Below are positions 1 through 8,169 of a stretch of 64,000 bases of DNA, one piece after another. Below the pieces are notes generated by a model, which had not been told where the DNA came from, did no database searches, and was given only the letters and a program-made list of their open reading frames with translations. A program made the position numbers and the translations under genes. The DNA comes from JBKPNZ01 sp046732895 (GTDB taxonomy: Bacteria > Actinomycetota > Thermoleophilia > Solirubrobacterales > 70-9), in NCBI GenBank assembly GCA_046732895.1, contig JBKPNZ010000048.1:23412-87411 (forward strand), read 5' to 3'. Numbering within the stretch: the first letter of the stretch is position 1; the number at the start of each line of letters is the position of its first letter.

Positions 1-1032
1 CTCGTCCTGGGCTCCCGCCCGATTCCGGCTCGGCGCACGGTCACGGCCTTCCACGAGGGCATCGCGGTGATCGCCGAGCTCGCGATGTTCCTCACGCTGG
101 GCCTCCTCGTCTTTCCAAGCGAGCTCGGGTCGGTTGCGGTCGAAGGCACCGCGCTGGCCCTCGTGCTCGCGCTCGTCGCGCGCCCGATCGCAACCTTCCT
201 CGCAACGATCGGAAGCGCATTCAGTGTTTCCGAGCGCGCGGTGCTCGGCTGGGCGGGGTTGCGTGGAGGGGTCCCCGTCGTCCTCGCGACTTTTCCGGTC
301 ATCGCCGGAATCGGCGGCAGTGGCGACTTCTTCAACATCGTCTTCTTTGCCGTGGTCGTGTCCACGTTCCTGCAGGGCACGACGTTCGAGTGGGTCGCCG
401 GGCGGCTCGGCGCGACCAGGACGCAGCCCGCGCTGCCGCAGCCTCTGGCCGAGACCGGCACGATCCGCGCCCTCGGCGCGGAGGTGGTGGAGTATCCGAT
501 TGGCCCGGGCGACGCCATCGTCGGTGCCCGCGTGCGCGACCTCAGCCTCCCGCGCGAGGCGCTGGTGAACGTCATCGTTCGCGGGCAGAGCGCCCTGCCA
601 CCGCGAGGATCGACTGTCCTCGAGGCAGGGGATCGCCTGCACATCCTCGTTCGCTCCGAGTTCGCCCACGAGGTCGAGGATCTGCTGGGGATCTGGCGCG
701 ACGGGCCGGTCGCTCCCCGCATTCGCCCGCGTCTGCAGGTCCGGGGGAGCCCGCCGATATTCACCGTGCGTCGCTGGGAACCAGACGACGGTGACGCCGC
801 GAATCCCGCCAGCGTCCTGGGGGTGGAGGTGGTGGAACTTCTCCGCTCGCGCCACGACGTTCCCGGGGCGCTCGTCGCGCTCGCCGACGGGCGCTACGCC
901 TTTACCGGTCCCGTCGTCGCGGTCGGCAGCGCTCGGCAGCTCCAGGCCTACGCCGCGCGACGCCAGCGCGCGGCCGACGGCAACGCCGAGCGAGCGTGGT
1001 GGCAGGAGGGCGCCGGCGCCCTGATCGGTTAG
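1..1032 (+). CDS. K+(Na+)/H+ antiporter, CvrA/NhaP2-type, C-terminal part (5' truncated)
   Basis: The reading frame is open from base 1, so the start lies upstream of the window and 343 residues are visible. The first ~130 residues are hydrophobic membrane segments ending the Na+/H+ exchanger domain; the family motif WAGLRGGVPVVLATFP is present. A cytoplasmic TrkA-C (RCK_C)-type domain follows at about visible residues 155-225 (PGDAIVGARVRDLSLP ... GDRLHILVR). A further ~100-residue tail contains a second small repeat-like segment. The CPA1/CvrA family exchanges K+ or Na+ for protons across the inner membrane, with nucleotide or ion sensing through RCK_C. It ends convergently with the CHAD gene, overlapping by 4 bp. 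The ion specificity is not readable from the sequence. Confidence 0.9.
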   Translation, partial: LVLGSRPIPARRTVTAFHEGIAVIAELAMFLTLGLLVFPSELGSVAVEGTALALVLALVARPIATFLATIGSAFSVSERAVLGWAGLRGGVPVVLATFPVIAGIGGSGDFFNIVFFAVVVSTFLQGTTFEWVAGRLGATRTQPALPQPLAETGTIRALGAEVVEYPIGPGDAIVGARVRDLSLPREALVNVIVRGQSALPPRGSTVLEAGDRLHILVRSEFAHEVEDLLGIWRDGPVAPRIRPRLQVRGSPPIFTVRRWEPDDGDAANPASVLGVEVVELLRSRHDVPGALVALADGRYAFTGPVVAVGSARQLQAYAARRQRAADGNAERAWWQEGAGALIG

Positions 1033-2036
1033 TCGGGGCGCCAGGCCCGCCAGTACCTGCGGGTGCGCCTGATGAAGATCTTCGGCTTCTCCGCATAGAG
1101 GCGCTCGCCAATCGGGATCGCGAGCTCGAGCAACTCATCCTGGCGGCGCTCCACCAGCTCCAGCAGGGCGGTGACGCCGCCCCCATCCTGATGGAGCTCC
1201 GCGCGGCCGGCCGCATCGGTGGCGAGCACGTGTAGGTCGTGGTGATCCCCCAAGAGGTCGGCGAGCTCGTGCGCCTCGTCCGCCAGGCCTCCCAATACAG
1301 GCCGCCACGCGTCCCGCACGAGCCGCAGGTGGTACCAGAGATCCTTGACCCGCTTGCGCCACTCGTGCACGGCTTCGGGGCTGGGGTCGGCGACCGTTTC
1401 GCGGAAGCGCTTGCGCCCGGTGCGGTAGCTCCGCTCAAGTCCTTCGCGCACCAACTTCCACCCCGAGCCCGCCAATGGCCAGTCGTCGATCTGCTCGCGG
1501 CCGTCCTCGATCAACCCGATCGCCTCGCGGGCCGCCTCCCGGGATCCATCGTCGCTTTGAGCAACGGCATCGCGGTCGGCCTCGAGGGCGGCTCCCAGCC
1601 GGTCGGACGCGTCCGCGGGCACCTCGTCGGAGTAGCGCTCGCGCAGGCCATCCAGCGTCGCCAGCTTGACCTCGGCATCACGCGGCGCGGACAGCATCCG
1701 GCCTGCGTCCCGGAACCGCCCGTTCTCGGAGCTGAAGACGTCGTCGCCGAGTCGATCCCGCACGAGTCGCAGCACCGAGCGGATCTTCTTCAGGTCCTTT
1801 CGGGCCTCGTGAACGGCGGTGGCGAAGTCGTCGGTCGCCTCGCCGCGCAGGTGCTCGAGGGCGTCGTCGGCGCGTGCTCGGGCGACGCGGCGTACGCCCG
1901 CCGCCACCTTTTCGTCGCGGCGGAGGCGGTATGCCCCGGGGTTATCGCTCCCCTGCGAGCCGTTGCTGCCCACGGTCGCTCGCGCGACCGCACGGCGGGC
2001 GCGGGGCGAGAGGGGTGGCGATGGGAAGTCAGGCAT
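1029..2036 (-). CDS. CHAD-domain protein (polyphosphate-associated)
   Basis: A 335-residue helical protein with the two-half CHAD layout: conserved His/Arg/Lys-rich helices at VHEARKDLKKIRSVLRL and VHEWRKRVKDLWYHLRL, and a GDHHDLHVL motif. CHAD domains bind inorganic polyphosphate through their basic surface. I chose the ATG at 2036 because its A is shared with the TGA of the upstream CYTH gene (TGATG), so the two are translationally coupled. A longer frame runs to 2120 but would lie inside the CYTH gene. The pairing and the PHO-box-like site upstream of the CYTH gene support a role in polyphosphate metabolism. Whether it has an enzymatic activity is unknown. Confidence 0.9.
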   Translation of the reverse strand: MPDFPSPPLSPRARRAVARATVGSNGSQGSDNPGAYRLRRDEKVAAGVRRVARARADDALEHLRGEATDDFATAVHEARKDLKKIRSVLRLVRDRLGDDVFSSENGRFRDAGRMLSAPRDAEVKLATLDGLRERYSDEVPADASDRLGAALEADRDAVAQSDDGSREAAREAIGLIEDGREQIDDWPLAGSGWKLVREGLERSYRTGRKRFRETVADPSPEAVHEWRKRVKDLWYHLRLVRDAWRPVLGGLADEAHELADLLGDHHDLHVLATDAAGRAELHQDGGGVTALLELVERRQDELLELAIPIGERLYAEKPKIFIRRTRRYWRAWRPD

Positions 2037-2506
2037 CAGTCGCCATCGGAAGGCAGACCCTCGACAGCCAGGGTCTCGTTTGCGTAGCGCGGGTCTCCGG
2101 TCAGCTCCTCGCCTACCCAACCAGGGGGGTCGAATTCGCCGGCTTCGTCCTCGGATTCGAACTCGACCTCCGCGACGACCAGGCCCTCGAGCGAGCCCTC
2201 GTACACATCGATCTCGATCGTCCGGTCGTCATCGACGACGTGTCGCCTCTTCTCGACGCGGCGGCCCTCCGTGAGCGGCCAGAGCTCCTTGCTCTGGTCC
2301 GCGGTGATCTCGATCTCGACCTCCAAGCGCTTCTCTCCCACTCCCCGTTTGACCGTGAGCAGGGCTTGCCCGTCGATCCGGCGCACTCGCACCTCTTCCT
2401 CATCGCCGATGGCGAGGTAGCCCTGTTCGATTCGCTGCGATGGGCACCGCACGAGCCAATCCGGGGGCTCCGGCACCAGGAACTTGCGCTCGATCTCGAC
2501 GCCCAA
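2036..2506 (-). CDS. CYTH-domain (triphosphate tunnel) protein
   Basis: A 156-residue protein that opens with the CYTH signature ExExK (GVEIERKFLV) and continues with alternating acidic/basic beta strands (VRVRRIDGQALLTVKRG, RLEVEIEIT, TIEIDVYEG, LVVAEVEFES), as expected for the eight-stranded triphosphate tunnel fold. Family members hydrolyse inorganic triphosphate or thiamine triphosphate, or make cAMP, using Mg2+ or Mn2+. The only in-frame start near the motif is TTG at 2506; I see no clear ribosome-binding site, so the leader may be very short. It is coupled to the CHAD gene downstream. Many bacteria fuse CYTH and CHAD in one chain; here they are separate overlapping genes. The two 11-bp repeats at 2540-2561 suggest Pho control. 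Confidence 0.9.
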   Translation of the reverse strand: MGVEIERKFLVPEPPDWLVRCPSQRIEQGYLAIGDEEEVRVRRIDGQALLTVKRGVGEKRLEVEIEITADQSKELWPLTEGRRVEKRRHVVDDDRTIEIDVYEGSLEGLVVAEVEFESEDEAGEFDPPGWVGEELTGDPRYANETLAVEGLPSDGD

Positions 2507-2539
2507 AGTGCGAGCATTGCGCGCCGGGACGCGCCACCT

Positions 2540-2561
2540 GTGAAGGTCGTGTGAAGGCGCG
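2540..2561 (-). promoter_or_regulatory. PHO-box-like direct repeat upstream of CYTH-CHAD
   Basis: Plus-strand units GTGAAGGTCGT and GTGAAGGCGCG are repeated with exactly 11-bp phase. Read on the minus strand these are TTCAC units, pointing towards the CYTH start 34 bp away. Known actinobacterial PhoP sites are 11-bp direct repeats with a GTTCAC core. Assignment to the OmpR-type regulator at 3386 is inference. Confidence 0.6.
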
Positions 2562-2644
2562 AACCCGAAGCCGCGCGAGATGGTCCGGTGATCGGTGCGG
2601 GCTACGCCATCCTGGGTGTCGTGCTGATCGCCTACGGGTCGGCG

Positions 2645-2884
2645 CTACGGCCGACGTAGGCGCTCGAGCTCCTCGCGGACCCGCTGCTTGCGGCCCTCGA
2701 GGCGTCCCTGAACGTAGGAGAGGCTGATCACCAGCACGGTGAAGAAGATCATCACGCCGAAGCAGAAGAGGGTGATGACCTTGTCGTCCACGCGGCCCGC
2801 GAGCCCGACGCCGTCGGCCGCCATCGCCGGGCTGGCGAAGGCGAGCGCTCCGAAGACGATGACCGCCGGGACGAGCCGCTTCAT
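2645..2884 (-). CDS. small secreted/membrane protein, unknown function
   Basis: A 79-residue protein. Residues 1-23 look like a signal peptide (MKRLV, hydrophobic core, then SPAMA-AD). After a short VGLAGRVDD linker comes one transmembrane helix (about residues 36-56, ITLFCFGVMIFFTVLVISL), then a strongly basic/acidic cytoplasmic tail (EGRKQRVREELERLRRP). I do not recognise the family. The ATG at 2884 was chosen because the signal-like segment begins there; the same frame runs upstream to 3715 but that part is antisense to real genes. It lies 31 bp downstream of the 84-residue membrane protein on the same strand, so the two may be cotranscribed next to the phosphate regulator. Confidence 0.6.
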   Translation of the reverse strand: MKRLVPAVIVFGALAFASPAMAADGVGLAGRVDDKVITLFCFGVMIFFTVLVISLSYVQGRLEGRKQRVREELERLRRP

Positions 2885-2915
2885 CGGCGCTAACTCTACA
2901 TCCACGCGGCGTGGC

Positions 2916-3170
2916 TCAGGCGAGCGGACTGTCGCCGGCGACGATCGCCAGCCCGACCCCGACGGCGCCGAGTGCGGCCAGGAGGCAGGCGACGCCGAGG
3001 ACCGTGAACGCAGCGCCCACGACCGGCCTCCCCTGCTCGCGGAGCTCCGGCGCGCGCGCGAACCCGAGGACTGAGAGGGCGAAGGCGACGGTGATCCCGA
3101 CGCCCGCGACGACCGAGCCGAGGACCGTTTCCAACAGATCCTGGGCTTCGATCGTCGCTGAGCGCAGCAT
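2916..3170 (-). CDS. small two-TM membrane protein, unknown function
   Basis: An 84-residue protein with two predicted transmembrane helices (about residues 17-37 and 50-76), separated by a short charged loop PELREQGRP. I chose ATG 3170 (MLRSATIEAQ); the frame extends to an ATG at 3230, but the extra 20 residues are not membrane-like and approach the PHO-box-like region. No family is recognised. It is divergent from the PhoP/PhoB-like regulator, with the direct repeats at 3304-3325 between them. A link to phosphate sensing is only positional. Confidence 0.5.
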   Translation of the reverse strand: MLRSATIEAQDLLETVLGSVVAGVGITVAFALSVLGFARAPELREQGRPVVGAAFTVLGVACLLAALGAVGVGLAIVAGDSPLA

Positions 3171-3303
3171 CGGGTCTTGAGAAAAGATGAGCGCGTGGCC
3201 CGGGGCAGGGAGTGAGGCCACGCGCTGCACGAGAGAGGATCTCGTGAGGCGGCAGTCTGCTCAGGCCCAAGGCCGGCTGGGTGAAGATCCCGATAAGACC
3301 CTT

Positions 3304-3325
3304 GTGAAACTTCTGTGAACAGGCG
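3304..3325. promoter_or_regulatory. PHO-box-like direct repeat between membrane gene and response regulator
   Basis: Plus-strand units GTGAAACTTCT and GTGAACAGGCG sit in exact 11-bp phase. A third weaker unit (GTGAAGATCCC, 3281) is one base out of phase. The TTCAC orientation faces the minus-strand gene, but the site is 61 bp from the regulator start, so autoregulation of the regulator is also possible. Confidence 0.55.
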
Positions 3326-3385
3326 TGCGTGGCGCCGCCTCGCGCCTCTACCATGCACCTGCCCTGAAGCGTTTGGGGCAGGCCT

Positions 3386-4192
3386 ATGAACGCATCTCCA
3401 GGGACAGCTCGGGTCGCCGTGATCGATTCGGATGGCGGGTTCCTGCGCGTGCTGACGCGGCGCTTTGACGCGGCCGGGTGGGAGTACAGGATCTTCTCGG
3501 GAACTGTCCCTGCCGAAGAGCTGGTCGCGCTGAAGCTGAACGCGCTGCTCGTGGACCTGTCGCTGCTCGGCGCCGGCGGCTGGGAGTTCCTCGAGCGCAT
3601 CTGCGGGATGCTGCCCGGGCTCGGAGTCATCGTCTGTACGCAGAACGCGACCGTTGCCCAGCGTGTGCGCGGCCTGCGCCTCGGTGCCGACGACTGGATC
3701 ACGAAGCCGTCGCACCCGGAGGAGGTCATGGCGCGCATCGAGGCCGTGGTCCGCCGGCGCCGCCGCAGCCAGCCGAAGGCCGATGTCGGCCCAGTCGTCG
3801 CGGGCGAGCTCGAGATCAGGGCCGACCAGTTCCAGGCCTTCGTCTCAGGCCGCAGCCTCGGGCTGACGCGGCGCGAGTTCGAGCTCGTCCAGGTGCTTGC
3901 CGAGGCCGAGGGCAAGGTGATCGAGCGCGAGGACATCTATCAGCGGGTCTGGGGCTATGCGATGGCCCACGGCGACCGCTCCGTGGACGTGTTCGTGCGA
4001 AAGCTGCGCGCGAAGCTCCAGAAGCACTCACCCGGCTGGGACTACATCCACACCCACTTCGGCGTGGGCTACAGGTTTCAGCCTGAGCCGATCTCGACGG
4101 ACGCTGCCGCCGCGGAGGCTGTGAAGCCTGCGGTCGATGAGGCGGACGAGCTCTCCGACATCGAGGCGCTCGAGTCCGCGCTTGAGAGCTGA
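3386..4192 (+). CDS. OmpR/PhoB-family response regulator (PhoP-like)
   Basis: 268 residues. The receiver domain (about 8-125) has an acidic pair at D14/D16 (VAVIDSD), the likely phospho-acceptor D57 (ALLVDLSL), T85 (VIVCTQN) and K107 (DDWITKPSHP). A winged-helix DNA-binding domain follows at about 145-235, with LTRREFELVQVL, VWGYAMAHGDRSVDVFVRKLRAKL and the wing GVGYRF. The family binds direct repeats. It sits immediately upstream of pstS and no histidine kinase is visible in the window. A 35-residue acidic C-terminal tail follows the winged helix. Start ATG 3386 has a GGGGCAGG ribosome-binding site. Its position and the PHO-box-like sites around it make a PhoP/PhoB role likely; the cognate kinase is unknown. 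Confidence 0.85.
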   Translation: MNASPGTARVAVIDSDGGFLRVLTRRFDAAGWEYRIFSGTVPAEELVALKLNALLVDLSLLGAGGWEFLERICGMLPGLGVIVCTQNATVAQRVRGLRLGADDWITKPSHPEEVMARIEAVVRRRRRSQPKADVGPVVAGELEIRADQFQAFVSGRSLGLTRREFELVQVLAEAEGKVIEREDIYQRVWGYAMAHGDRSVDVFVRKLRAKLQKHSPGWDYIHTHFGVGYRFQPEPISTDAAAAEAVKPAVDEADELSDIEALESALES

Positions 4193-4205
4193 AAAGCGGC
4201 GCGGA

Positions 4206-4221
4206 TCACCCGGAAGGGTGA
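4206..4221 (+). terminator. short hairpin after the response regulator (weak terminator candidate)
   Basis: TCACCC-GGAA-GGGTGA forms a perfect 6-bp stem with a GNRA-type tetraloop, 14 bp after the stop codon. No T tract follows, so it could equally be a regulatory element of the pstS leader. Confidence 0.3.
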
Positions 4222-4233
4222 GTTCCTCCACGC

Positions 4234-4255
4234 TTTCACAGCTTTTTAACGGCCC
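4234..4255 (+). promoter_or_regulatory. degenerate PHO-box-like repeat upstream of pstS
   Basis: TTTCACAGCTT followed directly by TTTAACGGCCC gives two 11-bp units, the second imperfect. A possible -10 (TAACAA) lies at 4269-4274. The predicted leader to the pstS GTG at 4403 would be about 125 nt. Confidence 0.45.
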
Positions 4256-4402
4256 GAGCACTCACTCGTAACAAGTCAACCGGGGCCCGCTGGGACGCTC
4301 CGGCGAGCACAGGGGAGCTTCGTGTGCCCGCAACGTGTGCGTGCCTCGCCGCGACTGGCCGGGTCTCTCTCCGAAAGCAGAAACGAACGAGAAGGAGAAT
4401 CA

Positions 4403-5380
4403 GTGGTCTCTAAAAAGTTGCTTGCACTGGGTACGGCGGGGGCTCTCGCCTTCGCTGTTGCCGCCTGTGGCAGCGATGACTCAAGCGACGACAGCAGCGG
4501 TGGCGGTGGCAGCACGCCGAGCGGCCTGTCCGGCAGCATCAAGATCGACGGCTCGAGCACCGTCCAGCCGTTTACGGAGGCTGCAGCCGAGCTATTCAAC
4601 AAGGACAACCCGGACGTGGACATCAGCGTTGGCGCTGCCGGTACGAGCGGTGGTTTCGAGAAGTTCTGCGCCGGTGAGACCGACATCTCCGACGCGTCGC
4701 GGCCGATTGAGCCCGAGGAGGTCGATGCCTGCAAGAAGGGCGGGGTCTCGTACGGCGACTTCCAGGTGGCCAACGACGGCATCTCGATCGTGACCAATCC
4801 GGCGCTCGAGATCAGCTGTCTCTCGACCGATCAGCTCGCGCAGCTGTGGACGGACGACAAGGTCACGAACTACAGCCAACTCGGCGACGATGCCGACACC
4901 GGCGACCCCCTTCCGGACGCCGACGTCAGCCTCTACGGTCCGGGCACGGACTCAGGCACCTTCGACTACTTCACCGACGTGATCAATGGAGAAGAGGACC
5001 TGAGCCGCAAGGACTACCAGCCATCCGAGGATGACAACGTCCTCGTGCAGGGCGTCGCGGGCGACGAGAACGGGCTCGGCTACTTCGGGTTCTCCTACTA
5101 CGAGCAGAACCAGGATCAGCTGAACCTCGTTTCGGTTGACAGCGGCAAGGGTTGCGTCGCCCCGAGCGACCAGACCATCCAGTCCGGCGAGTACTCGCCG
5201 CTCTCGCGGCCGCTGTTCATGTACCCGTCAACGGACGCGCTGAAGGATGAGGCCACGGCCGCATTCGTCCAGTTCGTCTCAGACAACTACGACGAGATCG
5301 CGAAGTCCGCGCTGGTCGTGCCCATGGACTCGAGCCAGGGACAGAAGAGCCAGGCCGCCGTCGCGAAGCTGGTCGGCTAA
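4403..5380 (+). CDS. pstS: phosphate ABC transporter substrate-binding lipoprotein PstS
   Basis: 325 residues. It binds periplasmic/extracytoplasmic phosphate and delivers it to PstCA. The N-terminus is a lipoprotein signal (VSKKLLALGTAG...LAFAVAAC) with lipobox VAAC, followed by a Ser/Asp/Gly-rich linker. The PstS phosphate-loop motifs are clear: IKIDGSSTVQPFTEAAAE, GAAGTSGGFEKFC and the ISDASRPI stretch. I chose GTG 4403, which follows AAGGAGAAT at a good distance; a frame extending to 4322 would put about 27 charged residues before the signal peptide. It is the first gene of pstS-pstC-pstA-pstB-phoU, 30 bp upstream of pstC. Confidence 0.96.
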   Translation: MVSKKLLALGTAGALAFAVAACGSDDSSDDSSGGGGSTPSGLSGSIKIDGSSTVQPFTEAAAELFNKDNPDVDISVGAAGTSGGFEKFCAGETDISDASRPIEPEEVDACKKGGVSYGDFQVANDGISIVTNPALEISCLSTDQLAQLWTDDKVTNYSQLGDDADTGDPLPDADVSLYGPGTDSGTFDYFTDVINGEEDLSRKDYQPSEDDNVLVQGVAGDENGLGYFGFSYYEQNQDQLNLVSVDSGKGCVAPSDQTIQSGEYSPLSRPLFMYPSTDALKDEATAAFVQFVSDNYDEIAKSALVVPMDSSQGQKSQAAVAKLVG

Positions 5381-5410
5381 GGACGCAGAGGGCCGAGGAA
5401 GCCAAGCACG

Positions 5411-6352
5411 GTGGAAGCCGGCACTCACGCGGCAGGCGGTGCGCCGAGGGTCAATCCCCTCGGCGCCCGCCGTCGCCGCTGGGGCGAGGAGCTCATCCGG
5501 GCGGCTCTGTTCGCCGCCGCCGCGATCTCCGTCCTGACGACGACCCTGATCGTCGTCGCCCTGCTCAAGGAGTCGATCCCGTTCTTCAAGGACGTCGGCC
5601 TCGACTTCTTCACTCAAAAGGAGTGGTCGCCGCTCTTCAGCGATCCCCAGTTCGGGATCCGGCAACTTCTCATCGGCACGTTCATGATCACCGGGATCGG
5701 GATCCTGGTTGCCATCCCGATCGGGATCGGCTCGGCGATCTACCTATCCGAGTACGCCAGCCCGAAGGCGCGCCGGACCATCAAGCCGGTGCTCGAGGTT
5801 CTCGTGGGAGTGCCGACGATCGTCTTCGGCTACTTCGCACTCACCTTCATCACGCCCACGATCCTCCAGGACGTCCTGCACCTGCACGTCCAGGTCTTCA
5901 ACGCCCTCTCCGCCGGGCTGATCATGGGATTCATGATCGTCCCGACGATCGCCTCGATCTCCGAGGACGCGATGTCGGCCGTCCCTCAGGGTCTTCGCGA
6001 GGGCGCCTACGGACTCGGCTCCACCAAACGACAGGTTGCGACCAAGGTCGTCCTACCAGCCGCGATCTCCGGCGTGGTCGCCTCGGTTGTCCTCGGAGTC
6101 TCACGTGGCATCGGCGAGACGATGATCGTGCTGATCGCGGCCGGCCTCTTGCCGAGCTCAAGCCTCAACCCGCTCGGAAGCCACGCGACGATCACGACCT
6201 TCATGGGCTCGGCCGCCAAGGGCGATAACCCCGCCGGAACGGTCGGCTACCAGGCGATCTTCGCCTGCGGCCTGACCCTGTTTCTGCTCACCCTGGTCAT
6301 GAACATGATCGCGATCCGCTTCGTCCGCAAGTACCGCGAGGTCTACGAGTGA
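5411..6352 (+). CDS. pstC: phosphate ABC transporter permease PstC
   Basis: 313 residues with about six transmembrane helices. The binding-protein-dependent permease EAA-type loop is at about 195-215 (PQGLREGAYGLGSTKRQVATKVVLPAAISG). The segment SRGIGETMIVLIAAG is typical of PstC. It forms half of the inner-membrane phosphate channel with PstA. The GTG at 5411 is preceded by a GA-rich stretch. Its TGA overlaps the pstA GTG (GTGA), so the two subunits are translationally coupled. Confidence 0.95.
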   Translation: MEAGTHAAGGAPRVNPLGARRRRWGEELIRAALFAAAAISVLTTTLIVVALLKESIPFFKDVGLDFFTQKEWSPLFSDPQFGIRQLLIGTFMITGIGILVAIPIGIGSAIYLSEYASPKARRTIKPVLEVLVGVPTIVFGYFALTFITPTILQDVLHLHVQVFNALSAGLIMGFMIVPTIASISEDAMSAVPQGLREGAYGLGSTKRQVATKVVLPAAISGVVASVVLGVSRGIGETMIVLIAAGLLPSSSLNPLGSHATITTFMGSAAKGDNPAGTVGYQAIFACGLTLFLLTLVMNMIAIRFVRKYREVYE

Positions 6353-7257
6353 ACGCCTCGATCGACACGGCGGTCGCTGGGGCCGTCAAGACGCGCTTCG
6401 AGTCGGGGCGCTCCAACCGCATCTGGGACCTCGCATTCAAGGCGAGCCTGATCGCATGCCTCCTGGCCTCGCTTCTCGTCCTGGTGGTCCTGCTGTATCA
6501 GGTGTTCAAGGAGGGCATTGGCTCGCTCAGCCTCGACTTCCTGACCGCGACACCCTCGAGGATCGACCCAACCAGCTCCGGGATCGGACCGGCCCTGGCC
6601 GGCACGCTGTGGCTGATGGCAGTGTGCACCGTTTTCATCATCCCGGTCGGAGTAGCCACTGCTGTGTATCTCGAGGAGTACGCGAACGGCGAGCGCTGGT
6701 TCAACCGCTTCATCGAGGTGAACATCCAGAACCTTGCGGCTGTCCCATCGATCGTCTATGGAGTCCTCGGCCTGGCGTTCCTCGTCCGCGGGCCGATCGG
6801 CATGGGCAACATCCTGGTCGCCGGGGGTCTCACGCTGGGACTGCTCGTGCTGCCGGTCCTCATCGTTGCCGGCCGCGAGGCGATCCGAGCCGTGCCGCCG
6901 TCTATTCGCGAGGGGTCGATGGCGCTCGGCGCGACCAAGTGGCAGACGATCTGGAAGCAGGTCCTGCCGGCGTCCCTTCCGGGAATTGCGACCGGAGCGA
7001 TCCTCTCGCTCTCACGGGCGATCGGCGAGACGGCCCCCTTGATCGTCCTCGGCGCCTTCGCGTTTGCGACGGCTTCGCCCACGGGCCCATTTGACGACAT
7101 CACCGCACTCCCGATTCAGATCTTCAGCTGGATCTCGGAGCCTCAGGACGAGTACAAGGCGCTGGCGGCGGCGGGCATCATCGTCCTGATGGTGATTCTG
7201 CTGGCGATGAACGCTGTCGCGATCTGGCTGCGCAACAGATACGAGAAAAAGTGGTAG
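6349..7257 (+). CDS. pstA: phosphate ABC transporter permease PstA
   Basis: 302 residues with six predicted membrane helices. The conserved permease loop REGSMALGATKWQTIWKQVLPAS and the PstA-type segment SRAIGETAPLIVLGA are both visible. It pairs with PstC in the phosphate uptake complex. It starts with GTG inside the last codons of pstC (4-bp overlap) and ends directly against the pstB GTG. Length and motifs are normal for the family. Confidence 0.95.
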   Translation: MNASIDTAVAGAVKTRFESGRSNRIWDLAFKASLIACLLASLLVLVVLLYQVFKEGIGSLSLDFLTATPSRIDPTSSGIGPALAGTLWLMAVCTVFIIPVGVATAVYLEEYANGERWFNRFIEVNIQNLAAVPSIVYGVLGLAFLVRGPIGMGNILVAGGLTLGLLVLPVLIVAGREAIRAVPPSIREGSMALGATKWQTIWKQVLPASLPGIATGAILSLSRAIGETAPLIVLGAFAFATASPTGPFDDITALPIQIFSWISEPQDEYKALAAAGIIVLMVILLAMNAVAIWLRNRYEKKW

Positions 7258-8169
7258 GTGATTAGCTTGGAAGGCAGAGTCGTGACCGATCCAGAAGAAG
7301 CGCAGGACGAGCGAGCGGTTCCGGGCATCGACCTCGGGACCACGGTCGCTGAGACGCACGAGGGTGCAACCGCAAAGACGTTCACTACGCGTGAGCCCGT
7401 CTTCAAGCTCGAGGACGTCACCGTGTCGTACGGCGGCAATCCGGCGGTGTCGGACGTCTCGATGGAGATGTACCGCAACGCGATCACCGCGCTCATCGGG
7501 CCCTCCGGCTGCGGCAAGTCAACGCTGATCCGCTGCCTGAACCGCATGAACGACCTGATCCCGTCCGCGGCTATGACCGGAAGCGTGCTCTACCACGGTG
7601 AGGACATCTACGCCTCGCAGGTCGATCCGGTCGAGGTTCGCAAGCGGATCGGCATGGTCTTCCAGAAGCCGAACCCCTTCCCGAAGTCGATCTACGACAA
7701 CATCGCCTTCGGCCCGCGGATCCTGGGGATGGACGGCGACATGGACCACATCGTCGAGCAGGCTCTACGCGGAGCAGCGCTCTGGGACGAGGTCAAGGAT
7801 CGCCTCGAGTCCAACGCATTCGGCATGTCGGGCGGTCAGCAGCAGCGACTCTGCATCGCGCGCTGCCTCGCCGTCGAGCCCGACGTGATCCTGATGGACG
7901 AGCCGTGCTCGGCCCTCGACCCGATCTCCACCGGCAAGATCGAAGACCTGATGATGGTGCTGAAGGAGAAATATTCGATCGTGATCGTGACCCACAACAT
8001 GCAGCAGGCTGCCCGGGTCTCGGATATGACGGCTTTCCTGATCGTCAAGCTCGACGCGGACGAGAAGCATCGTCAGGGTCGCCTAGTCGAGTACGACGTG
8101 ACGGAGAAGATCTTCACCAACCCGTCCGATTCCCGGACGGAGGACTACGTCACAGGGAAGGTCGGGTGA
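7258..8169 (+). CDS. pstB: phosphate ABC transporter ATP-binding protein PstB
   Basis: 303 residues, ATPase that energises phosphate uptake. Walker A is GPSGCGKST (residues 81-89), the Q-loop is MVFQKPNPFPKSIYDN, the signature is MSGGQQQRLCIARC, Walker B is VILMDEPCSALDP, and the switch His is in VIVTHNMQQ. The chain carries about 45 N-terminal residues before the ABC domain (which begins near FKLEDVTVSYGG). This is longer than usual, so an internal start such as GTG 7282 is possible. Its stop overlaps the phoU GTG. Confidence 0.95.
   Translation: MISLEGRVVTDPEEAQDERAVPGIDLGTTVAETHEGATAKTFTTREPVFKLEDVTVSYGGNPAVSDVSMEMYRNAITALIGPSGCGKSTLIRCLNRMNDLIPSAAMTGSVLYHGEDIYASQVDPVEVRKRIGMVFQKPNPFPKSIYDNIAFGPRILGMDGDMDHIVEQALRGAALWDEVKDRLESNAFGMSGGQQQRLCIARCLAVEPDVILMDEPCSALDPISTGKIEDLMMVLKEKYSIVIVTHNMQQAARVSDMTAFLIVKLDADEKHRQGRLVEYDVTEKIFTNPSDSRTEDYVTGKVG

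Noticed and set aside
2588..2659. A 23-residue GTG-started hydrophobic mini-reading frame (VIGAGYAILGVVLIAYGS...)
   Set aside because: It could be a single-helix membrane peptide, but there is no ribosome-binding site and it overlaps the end of the minus-strand small gene; too short to support.
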